From the NCBI GenBank assembly GCA_900768185.1, contig CAAGCB010000013.1, positions 91,027-155,026 on the forward strand: 64,000 nt of DNA, written 5' to 3'. Positions 53,757 to 63,924 of this stretch are shown one piece after another. Both the position numbers and the translations under genes were made by a program. Below the pieces are notes generated by a model, which saw only the letters and a list, made by a program, of their open reading frames with translations, was not told the DNA's origin and did not search any database. The DNA is from Alphaproteobacteria bacterium (GTDB lineage Bacteria; Pseudomonadota; Alphaproteobacteria; CAAGCB01; CAG-977). Each line of letters starts with the position of its first letter. The stretch's first letter is position 1.

Positions 53757-54613
53757 ATCGGATCCGGTAGCAATCCCGACAGTCCGTAATCGACGATGCG
53801 AACCACTTCCAGTCGGCTGCGGTTGAAAAAAGGACGGACTTTAATTACGCCGTCGTTGACGGAAACGATTGTTCCGACGGGTAATCCGGCGGGATAGACC
53901 CCCGCCATGCCCGACGTGACGACGCGATCGCCGACGGACACTTTGGCGTAACCGGGCAAAGATGTCAGCTGCGGGCGTTCGGTATTGTCGCCCGTTAAAA
54001 TCGCGGGCGTGTCCAGCGGTTCGATTTTCACCGGAACGCGCGAATTAATGTCCGTGATCAACAGAATGCGCGCGGCGTTGATGCCGACGGACGCGATTCG
54101 TCCCACCAGTCCGTCGCCCGTCAAAACAACGTTGCCTTTTTCAATGTCGTGTTTCAATCCGACGAAAGCGATCAGGGATTGCGCGAACGAATTGCCCGTG
54201 TCGGCGATGACGCGCGACGTGATGGACACCGCGGCGGGCGGCGGGACATAACGCAACAAATCGGTCAGGTAGGCGTTTTCCTTGCGCAGCTGTTCCGTGT
54301 CCAGTTTGATCAGGGTCAATTCTTTGTTTTCCGCGCGCAGGCGTTCGTTTTCGCGGCGAATGGACGCCAGTTCGCGCAGGTTCTGGAAAAAACGGGACGC
54401 CATTTCCGCCGGTTTCGACAGCAAAGACAAAACGGGCGTCGCGACGTCGTTGAACAGGATTTGTGCCTTTTCAACCAAAATCGTGTCGGCTTTTCCCAAC
54501 AGCATCAACCCGAAAGCGGACATGACCAAAGCCACGACGGCAAATCGGCGCAACTTTGATTTAATCCGGTAAAGGTAAAAGGACTCCGCGCTGCCGGAAT
54601 GCTGTTTTCCCAT
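53738..54613 (-). CDS. mreC: Rod shape-determining protein MreC
   Basis: A 291-residue bitopic protein with a membrane helix near residues 22-42, a coiled coil (about 75-120; RFFQNLRELASIRRENERLR), and a periplasmic beta domain with the repeated pattern VVLTGDGLVGRI and GDRVVTSGMAGVYPAGLPVG. It organises PBP2 and RodA around MreB filaments. Length is typical. Confidence 0.94.
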   Translation of the reverse strand: MGKQHSGSAESFYLYRIKSKLRRFAVVALVMSAFGLMLLGKADTILVEKAQILFNDVATPVLSLLSKPAEMASRFFQNLRELASIRRENERLRAENKELTLIKLDTEQLRKENAYLTDLLRYVPPPAAVSITSRVIADTGNSFAQSLIAFVGLKHDIEKGNVVLTGDGLVGRIASVGINAARILLITDINSRVPVKIEPLDTPAILTGDNTERPQLTSLPGYAKVSVGDRVVTSGMAGVYPAGLPVGTIVSVNDGVIKVRPFFNRSRLEVVRIVDYGLSGLLPDPICPHSP

Positions 54614-54638
54614 ATTGTTTTACCTTTGTCGGCAAAGG

Positions 54639-55766
<1,128 letters not shown>

Positions 55767-55771
55767 CTACT

Positions 55772-56701
55772 TTACGATAAAAAGTGTAAAGCGTCGGTTA
55801 ATGCGTCGTTCGATTCGGCGTCGGAAACGACGGTGTCGGCGCGAAAGCGATGCCTGAACCATGTAATTTGACGTTTGGCGTAATTGCGGGTCGCCTGTCG
55901 GGCGCGGGCGACGGCTTGATCCATGGTTGCTTCGCCGTTCAGAAAAGCCGTGATTTCCGCGACGCCGACGGCTTTCATGATCAAACTGTCCGCGGGCGGA
56001 TTTTTCGCCAGCAGGGCGCGCACTTCGTTTTCGGCGGCGCTTTGCATCATCAAATCGAACCGTTTGTCGCAACGCGCGTACAGTTCCGCGCGGTCGGGAT
56101 TGACCAGAATATCGTGGAAATCGGCGTCGACGGCTTTTTCAAACGGCAGGCTTTGCCAATATGTCACGGATTTTCCCGTTTGCGCCAATACTTCGGCGGC
56201 GCGCAGAACGCGTTGGGGATCCGTGAAGGAAAAGTCGGGGTCTTTTCGTTGAAAATCCGCCAGAAAAGCGTCGAAGCCCAGCCGTTCGCATTCGTCGCGC
56301 ACGCTTTGGCGCACGGCGGCGTCAGCTTGCGGCACGGGGGACATGCCGTTTATCAGCGTTTGCAGATAAAGTCCCGTTCCCCCGACGACGACGGGAATTT
56401 TCCCCGCCGCCCAAGCCGCCCGCATTTCCGCGGCGGCGGCGCGAACCCATTTGAAAACGGAAAAGCTTTCGTCCGGTTCCAAAAAACCGTAAAGCCTGTG
56501 CGGGACTTTTCTTTCGTCTTCAACGGTCGGGCGCGCGGTCAGCGTCGGCGCGTCGCGGTAGACCTGCATGCTGTCGGCGTTGATGACGACGCCGTTCGCG
56601 GCTTGCGCCAGACGGATCGCCAGCGCCGATTTGCCGGACGCCGTCGGACCCGCGACAACTATCGCTTTGTTTTTTTCACGATTTGGAGTAAAAGATGTCA
56701 T
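55772..56701 (-). CDS. miaA: tRNA dimethylallyltransferase MiaA
   Basis: A 309-residue enzyme adding a dimethylallyl group to A37 of tRNAs that read UNN codons. It has the P-loop VVAGPTASGKSAL, the DSMQVYRD motif, GGTGLYLQTLINGM and the C-terminal QATRNYAKRQITWFRHRF. It is complete and of normal length. It lies upstream of mreB with its own start and is divergent from the DUF1015 gene. Confidence 0.95.
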   Translation of the reverse strand: MTSFTPNREKNKAIVVAGPTASGKSALAIRLAQAANGVVINADSMQVYRDAPTLTARPTVEDERKVPHRLYGFLEPDESFSVFKWVRAAAAEMRAAWAAGKIPVVVGGTGLYLQTLINGMSPVPQADAAVRQSVRDECERLGFDAFLADFQRKDPDFSFTDPQRVLRAAEVLAQTGKSVTYWQSLPFEKAVDADFHDILVNPDRAELYARCDKRFDLMMQSAAENEVRALLAKNPPADSLIMKAVGVAEITAFLNGEATMDQAVARARQATRNYAKRQITWFRHRFRADTVVSDAESNDALTDALHFLS

Positions 56702-56727
56702 CTGATTTCTTGATTTAGGAGCCCGCC

Positions 56728-57969
56728 GTGACCGTCATACCCTTGTTCCGTCCCTTTAAAGCCGTCCGTCCGTTGCCGCGGTTCGCCGCCGAAGTCGTCG
56801 CGCCGCCTTACGATGTCCTTGATACAAAAGAAGCGCGGGAAAAAGCAAGCGGAAAACCCTGCTCGTTTCTGCACATATCCAAAGCCGAAATCGATCTGCC
56901 CGACGACACGAATCCTTACGCCCCCGTCGTATATGAAAAATCGGCGGAAAACTACCGCGCTTTGCTTGAAAAAGGCGTGCTGAAACAGGACGGGAAAGCG
57001 TGCTATTACGTCTATCGCGCGGTAATGGGCGACCATGTGCAAACGGGGCTGGCGGTCGCCGCCAGCGTCGCCGAATACGACAAGAACAGAATCCGCCGTC
57101 ACGAATTTACCCGCGTCGACAAAGAAGACGACCGCGTGCGCCAGATTGACGCGCTGAACGCGCAAACGGGACCGGCTTTGCTGGCGTACCGGCAAATTTC
57201 CGAGGTCGATGCGATCATCAAAAAAACCGTTAAAAATCCTCCCGCTTATGACGTCGCGGGCGACAACGGCATTCGCCACGCGGTTTGGGTGATTGACGAC
57301 GACGCGGATATTGACGCGATTACGCGCGCTTTCGACAAACAGGACGTTGTCTATATCGCGGACGGTCATCACCGTTCCGCCGCCGCGTCCCGCGTCGCCA
57401 AAAAGCGCGCCGAACAAAACCCCGCGCATACGGGAAAAGAACCGTACAATTCGTTTTTGGCTGTAGCGTTTCCGATAAACGAGATGATGATTTTGGATTA
57501 CAACCGCGTCGTCAAAGACCTGAACGGCTTGACGCCCGACGCGTTTTTGCGCGCGCTGGAACGGGATTTTTCCGTCGTTCCCGCTGACGCGTCCGTCCGT
57601 CCGTCGAAAAAGGGCGAATTCGGCATGTATCTGGGCGGCAGATGGTATTTGCTGACGCTGAAAACGCCGCGTTCCGCCGATCCCGTAAAATCGCTGGACG
57701 TCAGTGTTTTGTCCGATCTGGTGATTGCTCCGGTTTTGGGAATAGCGGATTTACGCAAGGACAAACGCATCGATTTCGTCGGCGGCATGCGCGGATTGAA
57801 AGAATTGGAAAAACGCGTCGACAGCGGCGAAATGGCGGTCGCTTTTTCGCTGTATCCGACGCAAATGGACGAACTGACCGCGGTTGCCGATTCGGGGCAT
57901 GTCATGCCGCCGAAATCGACGTGGTTCGAACCGAAATTGGCGGACGGATTGATTTCCAATCCGATTTGA
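56728..57969 (+). CDS. DUF1015-family protein
   Basis: A 413-residue protein of the DUF1015 family, with the typical start (IPLFRPFKAVRP...APPYDVLDTKEAR) and the conserved YIADGHHRSAAASRVA motif. The function is not established; the DGHHR histidines suggest a metal or phosphoryl site. The start is GTG 56728, preceded by TAGGAG. It is divergent from miaA and convergent with an OmpR-type regulator three bases away. Confidence 0.9.
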   Translation: MTVIPLFRPFKAVRPLPRFAAEVVAPPYDVLDTKEAREKASGKPCSFLHISKAEIDLPDDTNPYAPVVYEKSAENYRALLEKGVLKQDGKACYYVYRAVMGDHVQTGLAVAASVAEYDKNRIRRHEFTRVDKEDDRVRQIDALNAQTGPALLAYRQISEVDAIIKKTVKNPPAYDVAGDNGIRHAVWVIDDDADIDAITRAFDKQDVVYIADGHHRSAAASRVAKKRAEQNPAHTGKEPYNSFLAVAFPINEMMILDYNRVVKDLNGLTPDAFLRALERDFSVVPADASVRPSKKGEFGMYLGGRWYLLTLKTPRSADPVKSLDVSVLSDLVIAPVLGIADLRKDKRIDFVGGMRGLKELEKRVDSGEMAVAFSLYPTQMDELTAVADSGHVMPPKSTWFEPKLADGLISNPI

Positions 57970-57971
57970 CG

Positions 57972-58625
57972 TTACGGAGCGTACTGCCGTTCCGGCGAAC
58001 AAACCAGCCGATAGCCGTCGTTGGCGCCCGCTAAAAAGGTGATGCCCGTTTTTTCCAGCTTTTGCCGCAATCGGTAGATGTGTGTTTCCAGCGTGTGCGT
58101 CGATACGCCCGCGCCGTATCCCCAGATGTCGCGCAACAAAGTTTCCCGATCGACGGGGGCGTCGCGACGGTGCAGATAGTTCAGCAGATCGGCTTCTTTT
58201 TCGGTCAATTTGATTTCGGCGTCTTTGAACGTCAATGTTTTGGCGGCGAAGTTGAACTTCCAATTTCCCAAATAAAACGCCGCGTCGTCGCTTTGTTCGA
58301 ATTGGGCGGCGGCGGCGATCAGCGCCGTCAAAAAAACGGACAGGCGGAACGGTTTTTGAAACGTCTGCGCGTTGTCGGCGGCAAACGGTTCGCGCGTCAG
58401 ATAAAACAAAGGCGTTCCGCCGCACACCGCCGATAAAAGCGTCCTTTGTTCCGTTGTCGGCTCGTCGGCGACAATCGCCGAAAAACGTTCGGTGTTCAGA
58501 TATTCGGGAATGTCCGCGAAATCGCCCGTTTCGACGACTTCGCTCGCGATGTTCAAAACGCGGATTTCCCCCGCCAAAGCCTGCCGCGGTTTTTCCGACG
58601 GCGAACAAATCAAAATCTGTCGCAT
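57972..58625 (-). CDS. OmpR-type response regulator with degenerate receiver
   Basis: A 217-residue protein. The N terminus is receiver-like (RQILICSPSEKPRQALAGEI) but lacks the usual acidic pair; an aspartate in AIVADEPTT and a lysine in FQKPFRL remain. The C-terminal winged helix is clear (LTEKEADLLNYLHRRDAPVD ... STHTLETHIYRLRQKLEKTG). It may work without phosphorylation. It is divergent from the unknown protein behind the sigma-54-like promoter, which it might control. No kinase is adjacent. Confidence 0.85.
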   Translation of the reverse strand: MRQILICSPSEKPRQALAGEIRVLNIASEVVETGDFADIPEYLNTERFSAIVADEPTTEQRTLLSAVCGGTPLFYLTREPFAADNAQTFQKPFRLSVFLTALIAAAAQFEQSDDAAFYLGNWKFNFAAKTLTFKDAEIKLTEKEADLLNYLHRRDAPVDRETLLRDIWGYGAGVSTHTLETHIYRLRQKLEKTGITFLAGANDGYRLVCSPERQYAP

Positions 58626-58682
58626 GGTTGCCTCCGTTTTTTTTATCATAAAGGGCGCGCGTCTTTTTTTAAACAAAAATAC

Positions 58683-58700
58683 TTGGCATAAAATTTGCAT
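58683..58700 (+). promoter_or_regulatory. Sigma-54-type promoter
   Basis: TTGGCATAAAATTTGCAT has the -24 GG (58685-58686) and -12 GC (58697-58698) with exactly ten bases between them, matching the TGGCAC-N5-TTGCA consensus at all but one position. It lies 33 bases before the start of the unknown protein, in the divergent gap with the OmpR-type gene. Sigma-54 genes need an activator; none is recognised nearby. Confidence 0.6.
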
Positions 58701-58733
58701 ATTGTATTTGACTGAGAGATATGGAGGATAGCC

Positions 58734-59573
58734 ATGTATTCAACGGAATTTACGGTCGATATGTCGGTTTGGCGCGACGGCGTCACGTTTCAAACGGAAC
58801 TGGCGTCTTTACCGGCGCGGGAATTTGCTTTGCCCGAAACGCGAAACGCTTTCGCGCGCTTGTTGACGGAAGAAAAGCGGGAAAATTTCGCCGCCGAACA
58901 AAAAAAATCGGAAAACGACCGACCGTCCGCGCCCGCCGCGCCGATAAAACGGACGATTGATCCTGAAACGGCGGTAAATGTTGCCGCGGCGAAACAAGCG
59001 ACCGACGACGGCATGGTTGATATTACGGCTTTGGTCGTCGGGGCGGATTCGAAACCGGGGGCGCGGCTGAACGATCAAATCGCGCGCACCGAATTTGTCA
59101 AAAGCGGAAAAGCATTGATTGACGGATCGCCCTACAACATGTCGGAAGCCAAAGCCAAAGCCCGCGAAGCTGTCCGTAATCCGCGCCCGCTGCAAGGTGT
59201 CGGCGACGCCAAAGTTTTTCCGATGAATACGGCGGCGCGTTTTCACGACGCGCAAACGAAATACGGCGTGAATCAGCCGCTGACCGCGGCAGATGCGGCG
59301 AAGCGGTTGAAAACACAGGAAATGCGCCAGCAGGCGATCGCCGCGCGGGAAAAACAGGCGAGCTTTACCCCCGTTGATGTCAACGCGATTAAAACGCAGG
59401 TTTCTGACGGCGGATTCGGTTATCGCCGCGACGTTTTACCGTCGGGATCAAACGAAAAGACGACGCCCGCCGCCGCTTGGTTTCCCGAAGCGATGACCCG
59501 TCAGCTGGACGCGTACGAAGCCGCGCGCAAAGTCGCCGCCGCGCGGCAAAGCGAAGTGAACGTCACATTGTAA
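58734..59573 (+). CDS. Protein of unknown function behind a sigma-54-like promoter
   Basis: A 279-residue soluble-looking protein with no signal peptide and no recognised domain. It is rich in Ala, Lys and Gln. It has a structured N terminus (STEFTVDMSVWRDGVTFQTE), a linker rich in Pro/Ala/Asp/Lys (about 55-85), and a long helical Ala/Lys/Arg-rich second half. GGAGG precedes the ATG. The sigma-54-type promoter suggests a nutrient-, motility- or stress-linked use. It stands alone before a terminator. Confidence 0.7.
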   Translation: MYSTEFTVDMSVWRDGVTFQTELASLPAREFALPETRNAFARLLTEEKRENFAAEQKKSENDRPSAPAAPIKRTIDPETAVNVAAAKQATDDGMVDITALVVGADSKPGARLNDQIARTEFVKSGKALIDGSPYNMSEAKAKAREAVRNPRPLQGVGDAKVFPMNTAARFHDAQTKYGVNQPLTAADAAKRLKTQEMRQQAIAAREKQASFTPVDVNAIKTQVSDGGFGYRRDVLPSGSNEKTTPAAAWFPEAMTRQLDAYEAARKVAAARQSEVNVTL

Positions 59574-59672
59574 AAGAGGCGTTTTAACCGCCGGAGGTTT
59601 TGCCGCCGCGTTTTTGTTAAAACCAATTCGCGCGCTATATTTTGCGTGCCGTTCGGGGAAACGGTTTTTCCC

Positions 59673-59707
59673 AATAAAAAAGCCCCTGCGACAGGGGCTT
59701 TTTTATT
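59673..59707. terminator. Terminator shared by the unknown gene and tRNA-Gly
   Basis: A perfect 16-bp stem (59673-59688 with 59692-59707) with a three-base CGA loop is flanked by A6 and T6. Its right arm touches the CCA end of the convergent tRNA gene, so it ends both transcripts. Confidence 0.9.
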
Positions 59708-59780
59708 GGAGCGGGTGAAGGGAATCGAACCCTCGTATTCAGCTTGGGAAGCTGCTGCTCTACCATTGAGCTACACCCGC
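59707..59780 (-). tRNA. tRNA-Gly (anticodon CCC)
   Basis: The minus-strand product folds into a full cloverleaf: acceptor GCGGGTG/CACCCGC, a D arm with AGCTCAATGGTAGAGC, anticodon loop TTCCCAA (anticodon CCC, reading GGG), and a T arm with GGTTCGATTC. The CCA end is encoded. The first anticodon-stem pair is mismatched, as is tolerated. It begins only seven bases after the stop of an upstream lipoprotein gene, so it may share that transcript. Confidence 0.95.
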
Positions 59781-59787
59781 AGGTGTT

Positions 59788-60489
59788 CTATCTTTCGACA
59801 AATTCGTTGAAGCTCGGCATGGAAAGTTCTTCTTCCAACTGGTAGGACAAGCGTTTCAACAAATCGTACGTCATGCCCAGCCACAACTTTTCGCGTGTTT
59901 CCAGCGAAGCGTTCTGATCGACAACCGTTAATGTATTCGGAAAATCGCGCGTGTCAACTCTTTTCGTCGTTTCGAACAAAACGCGTCCTTCGCTGTCCGT
60001 CACCTGCAACATGACGGCGAAGCTGCCGTAGTATCTGTGTTTCGCCGATTTATCCAAGGAACCGCCCGTATAGATGCGTTCTTCGATAATGCTGGCGTCC
60101 GTAATCATAAAACGGACGTGACGATCGGGCGTTTTGTCGACGGAAAAACGGTTTGTCGCCCATTTGTGAATGATTTGTTCGGGATAAACCAACATCAGCT
60201 GATCAACGTTCGGCGCGCGCGTCGGCAGATTGTAGCTGGAAATGAATCTGATGTCTTCGGCTTTCAGCTTGATTTTTTTGCCCATCGGAACCAGCGGGTG
60301 GGAATCGCCCGTCGCGCGCGGTTCATAGGGTGTTTCGGCGTACGCCTGCGGCTGGCTGACCGCCGATTGCTGCGCGGGAACGTAGTTTTGCGTTTGCGGG
60401 TCGAATTGATAGGTCGCGGTCGAACCGCAGGCTTGCAATCCCAAAACGCAGGCGGTCAAAGCTGTCAAACGTGAAATTTTCAAAGACAT
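59788..60489 (-). CDS. Outer-membrane-type lipoprotein of unknown function
   Basis: A 233-residue lipoprotein with lipobox LQAC (C21). A Gln/Pro/Tyr-rich linker (about 25-65) precedes a domain with predicted sheet and helix (about 75-233), including HKWATNRFSVDKTPDRHVRF and YYGSFAVMLQVTDSEGRVLF. This pattern resembles small periplasmic lipoproteins of unknown use (DUF-type), but I do not recognise the family. It follows hslO by five bases and probably shares its operon. Confidence 0.72.
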   Translation of the reverse strand: MSLKISRLTALTACVLGLQACGSTATYQFDPQTQNYVPAQQSAVSQPQAYAETPYEPRATGDSHPLVPMGKKIKLKAEDIRFISSYNLPTRAPNVDQLMLVYPEQIIHKWATNRFSVDKTPDRHVRFMITDASIIEERIYTGGSLDKSAKHRYYGSFAVMLQVTDSEGRVLFETTKRVDTRDFPNTLTVVDQNASLETREKLWLGMTYDLLKRLSYQLEEELSMPSFNEFVER

Positions 60490-60494
60490 CGTGT

Positions 60495-61412
60495 TTATTT
60501 CTCCGATTCCAAATCTTTTAACGTCAAAGAATAGCTTTTTCCGCAGAACTGGCAGTCCGCCGTGATTTTTCCGTCAACCGCCATTTCTTTTCTGTCCTGT
60601 TCCGGAAACTTCCTTAACATTTCTATTACCTTTTCTTGCGAGCAACGGCAAGCGAATTTTACCGTTTTCGGCATAAAAAAGTGTAAATCGTTCAGATGAT
60701 ACAGCCGATACAGCAACTTTTCGGGCGGCAAAGTCGTGTCCAGCAATTCCGTGTCGGTCGTCGAATGCAACAAAACGACGGAGGTGTTCCACAAATCGTC
60801 GATTTCTTCTTCTTTTAATTCGCGCGCGATTTGGCGATCCATCGGCATGCGCTGCAACATGACCGCGCCGCCGATCCAGCCCTTGCCCGTTTGCGCGGGC
60901 GTCGCGACGGCGATTTTCAATTCCGTCGGAATCTGTTCCGACTGTTTGAAATATTCGGAAACGCACTCCGCCAGCGTGGGCTTGTCCAGCGCGACAACGC
61001 CCTGATAACTTTGATCCTTGTTTTCGACATTGAAGGACAGCGTGCCGCCGCCGAAATACGCGGCGGTTTCAGAAACGCCGTCCCGTTCGATTTTTTTCTG
61101 CGCGGCTTCCGTTTTTTCGCCGTCGAAACGGGCGTATCCGCGAATCGTTCCCGCCGTCGTCATGTCGATCGCCAACAGGGACACCGCGCCGTCGCCTTGG
61201 ACTTGAAGCGTGAAGACGCCGTCGTATTTAATCGTCGACGCCAGCAATGTCGTCAGCACCGCCGCCTGCGCGACCAGCTTTCCGATCGGTTCGGGATAGG
61301 CGTGTTGCGAAATGATTGTGTCCAGCGATTCGCCCAAACGCACGGATTGCCCGCGGGACAGTCCGGAGTCGATTAAAAACGGACAAATGACATCGGTCGT
61401 TATTTCAGTCAT
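60495..61412 (-). CDS. hslO: Redox-regulated chaperone Hsp33
   Basis: A 305-residue cytoplasmic holdase activated by oxidative unfolding. It has the N-terminal core (LTTLLASTIKYDGVFTLQVQ...GTIRGYARF), a linker and a C-terminal zinc domain with CxC (CRCSQEK) and CxxC (CQFCGKSY). All four cysteines are present, so it should be redox-switched. ATG 61412 was chosen over an upstream one for its better upstream AAGAGG. Confidence 0.94.
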   Translation of the reverse strand: MTEITTDVICPFLIDSGLSRGQSVRLGESLDTIISQHAYPEPIGKLVAQAAVLTTLLASTIKYDGVFTLQVQGDGAVSLLAIDMTTAGTIRGYARFDGEKTEAAQKKIERDGVSETAAYFGGGTLSFNVENKDQSYQGVVALDKPTLAECVSEYFKQSEQIPTELKIAVATPAQTGKGWIGGAVMLQRMPMDRQIARELKEEEIDDLWNTSVVLLHSTTDTELLDTTLPPEKLLYRLYHLNDLHFFMPKTVKFACRCSQEKVIEMLRKFPEQDRKEMAVDGKITADCQFCGKSYSLTLKDLESEK

Positions 61413-61510
61413 GGTTACCTCTTTTGTCGAATGATGTGACATCTTTCTTTAAAAAACTTTAAGATTCGGCTATAAGCGTCGATACGCGCAACCCTTGAAA
61501 GGAACAGATC

Positions 61511-62068
61511 GTGTCGGAAAGCCAATTCGTCAAGTCGGTGACGCAAAAACGGCTGACAAATATCGCGTTGTATTATTTGGGACGGTATGAAAGCTCCGCC
61601 GACAATTTGCGGCGGGTGTTGCGTCGCCGCGTCGCCAAAGCCGCGGCAAAAGGCGCCGATGTTCCGCCCGAATCCGCGGACTGGATCGAATCGGTCGTTT
61701 CGGAAATGAAACGGCTGGGCTATATTGATGATTCCCGCTTTGCCGAAATTACAGCCGAAAAATACAGAAAAGCGGGAAAATCCGAACGCTTTATCCGGCA
61801 AAAACTGGCGTATGCCGGAATAGATCCGGATTTGCAGGATTCGGTGTTGTCGGCATGCGACTCGGCGGAAAACGTGGATTTTGACCTTGATGCGGCAAAG
61901 CGTTTGGTCGCTAAACGAAAAATAGGGGCGTTCCGTCCCGCGCGGGACAGAGGACTTTACCGGAAAAAAGATCTGGCGGTTTTGGCGCGCGCGGGGTTTT
62001 CTTTTCAAACGGCGGTGCGCGCTTTGGGGGATTATGACGGCGACGGAGAGGAAGATGTCGAATATTGA
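61511..62068 (+). CDS. recX: RecX-family regulatory protein
   Basis: A 185-residue protein of three helical repeats typical of RecX, including ALYYLGRYESSADNLRRVLRR, RLGYIDDSRFAEI and YRKAGKSERFIRQKLAYAGI. RecX binds RecA and limits its filament. The start is GTG behind AAAGGAACAGATC. No recA is next to it in this window. It overlaps the HAD phosphatase gene by 14 bases. Confidence 0.87.
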   Translation: MSESQFVKSVTQKRLTNIALYYLGRYESSADNLRRVLRRRVAKAAAKGADVPPESADWIESVVSEMKRLGYIDDSRFAEITAEKYRKAGKSERFIRQKLAYAGIDPDLQDSVLSACDSAENVDFDLDAAKRLVAKRKIGAFRPARDRGLYRKKDLAVLARAGFSFQTAVRALGDYDGDGEEDVEY

Positions 62069-62720
62069 CTTGGTGATTTTTGATTTCGACGGCGTTTTGG
62101 TCGACAGCGAAACGATGGGCTGCCAAATTTGGTCGGACGTGTTCGCAAAACACGGCATGACCGTTCCCGCTCAAGATATTTTGGAAAAATACACGGGCAA
62201 AACCGGAACACTGATCTGCAGTCTGATCGAACGGGAATACGGTTACGAAATCCCCGATAACTTTTTGGACGAAGTCAACGAAACCACCGAGTCGGTCATG
62301 GCAAAGGAACTGAAAACGGTGGACGGCGTCGCGGAAACGATGCCGTTGTTGAAAACGCCCGTCTGCATCGCGTCCGGCAGTCGTCCGAAACGGCTGAACA
62401 TGTGTCTGGACGTGACGAGATTGCGTAAATATTTTCCCGATGAAACGGTGTTCAGTTCGCACTATGTGAAAAACGGCAAGCCCGCGCCCGACATTTTTCT
62501 TTACGCCGCTGAAAAAATGCGAGTCGCACCGCAGAAATGCTTGGTTGTCGAAGACAGCGCGTCAGGCATTGTCGGGGCAAAGGCGGCGGGTATGCGCGCT
62601 TTCGGTTTTGTCGGCGCGTCGCATTGTACCCCCGCGCGCGGTGTTCAGTTGACGCAAAGCGGCGCCGAATTGCTGTTCGGCGACTTTACGGAATTGCCGG
62701 CGTTGATTGAAAAAGCTTAA
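62055..62720 (+). CDS. HAD-family phosphatase
   Basis: A 221-residue beta-phosphoglucomutase/phosphatase-like HAD protein. Motif I is FDFDGVLVDSE, motif II is CIASGSRP, motif III is the lysine in KNGKPAPDIF, and motif IV is VVEDSASGIVGAKAAGM. The cap is the small helical type. It probably hydrolyses a sugar or glycolate phosphate; the exact substrate is open. The start is ATG 62055 with GGAGAGG, inside the end of recX. Confidence 0.88.
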   Translation: MSNIDLVIFDFDGVLVDSETMGCQIWSDVFAKHGMTVPAQDILEKYTGKTGTLICSLIEREYGYEIPDNFLDEVNETTESVMAKELKTVDGVAETMPLLKTPVCIASGSRPKRLNMCLDVTRLRKYFPDETVFSSHYVKNGKPAPDIFLYAAEKMRVAPQKCLVVEDSASGIVGAKAAGMRAFGFVGASHCTPARGVQLTQSGAELLFGDFTELPALIEKA

Positions 62721-63808
62721 CCGTCTTCGCGGTGCAACAGCATTGAAATGCTGATGCAGGCAAAAATCAGGGGCGGACTCCATGTCGCAAAAACAATCGG
62801 CAGATTCGCGGCGAATCCCATCGCGTAAGTGATGCGTGTCATGAAATACAGCAGAAAACCGCAGACAATCGCGGCGGAGATTTTTAACGCGCCGCCGCCC
62901 GCGCGTTGATTCGGATCAACCGAAAACACCGCGGCGATCAGAATCATCGTCATCAGCAAAAACGGCGACACCAACAGGGATTGCAGATGCAGACGGTGCG
63001 GGTGTGCCGAAAAACCGGAATTTTCAAAAAACTTGATGATTTCGGGCAGATCCCAAAACGAAATCGTTTCCGGCGACGCAAAATTTTCCTGAATTTTGCC
63101 CAAAGTCAGCTCCGTCGGTATTTTCAGCGAATCGTGATGGACGATAATCTTGCCGCTTTCATAGATTCGCGCGTCGCTCAGATTGAAAAAACCTTCTTCC
63201 AAAACGGCTTGGCGGGCGTCAATCCGCTTGATAAAGGCATTCGAGTCGGTGAATTCCAAAATGCTGACGTTTCTTAGCGTCAATTCGTACTTTTCCTGCC
63301 GGATTCCGCCCGCATGGACGACATACATTTTATTGTCGCGGTGTTCGCGCAACCACAGCCCTTGCGACGCGGAAATGTGCGGCGTGCCGCGGCGGTCGTC
63401 GTCCATGCGCTGAAACTTGCTGTACATCGCCGCCGAAAACGGGTTGAAAACGGCGACGGAAAACAGCCCTATTATAAAAGAAGTCACCAGCAAGGGGGTG
63501 ACGAACTGCCACACCGATTCGCCCGCGGCGCGGATAATGACCAGTTCGCTGCTTTTTGTCAGACGCCAGAACACGATAATCGCCGCGATTAACACGATGA
63601 ACGGCAATACCGTCAGCAGCATGTTCGGCAGCTTTAACAATCCCAAAGCCAGGACGTTGCCGAATCCGAACGACGGAACGGATTCTTTTTTCAAAAGTTC
63701 AATGATGTCGAACAGCAAAATGATGCTTCCCAACGTCAAACCGACGGCAAAAAAAGACATAAGAAACTGTCTGACGATATACCTGCTGATGATTTTAGGG
63801 GCTGACAT
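62717..63808 (-). CDS. lptG: LPS export permease LptG
   Basis: A 363-residue inner-membrane permease of the LptBFG transporter. It has N-terminal membrane helices (three by the MSAPKIISRYIVRQFLMSFF...ILLFDIIELL block), a large periplasmic beta-jellyroll domain (about 135-265) and C-terminal helices (HRLHLQSLLVSPFLLMTMIL). The ends match LptG rather than LptF. It overlaps the convergent HAD gene by four bases. Its presence shows the organism makes LPS. Confidence 0.92.
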   Translation of the reverse strand: MSAPKIISRYIVRQFLMSFFAVGLTLGSIILLFDIIELLKKESVPSFGFGNVLALGLLKLPNMLLTVLPFIVLIAAIIVFWRLTKSSELVIIRAAGESVWQFVTPLLVTSFIIGLFSVAVFNPFSAAMYSKFQRMDDDRRGTPHISASQGLWLREHRDNKMYVVHAGGIRQEKYELTLRNVSILEFTDSNAFIKRIDARQAVLEEGFFNLSDARIYESGKIIVHHDSLKIPTELTLGKIQENFASPETISFWDLPEIIKFFENSGFSAHPHRLHLQSLLVSPFLLMTMILIAAVFSVDPNQRAGGGALKISAAIVCGFLLYFMTRITYAMGFAANLPIVFATWSPPLIFACISISMLLHREDG

Positions 63809-63894
63809 TGCAAAAAAATCCTTAGGAAAATAGCCGATAATCTAAGGAATATCACATTTGATCAAAAAAAAACAAAAGAAATAGCAAAAACATA

Positions 63895-63924
63895 TTGACT
63901 AATGTGAGTAGGAGGGTATATAAC
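63895..63924 (+). promoter_or_regulatory. Strong promoter and structured leader at the right edge
   Basis: TTGACT (63895-63900) is followed by TATATA (63917-63922, spacer 16) or TATAAC (63919-63924, spacer 18). No gene starts before the window ends at 64000. The leader has a TCCGA/TCGGA hairpin and no start codon with a ribosome-binding site. The layout resembles the front of a stable-RNA (rRNA) operon, but no rRNA is visible, so that is a guess. Confidence 0.45.
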
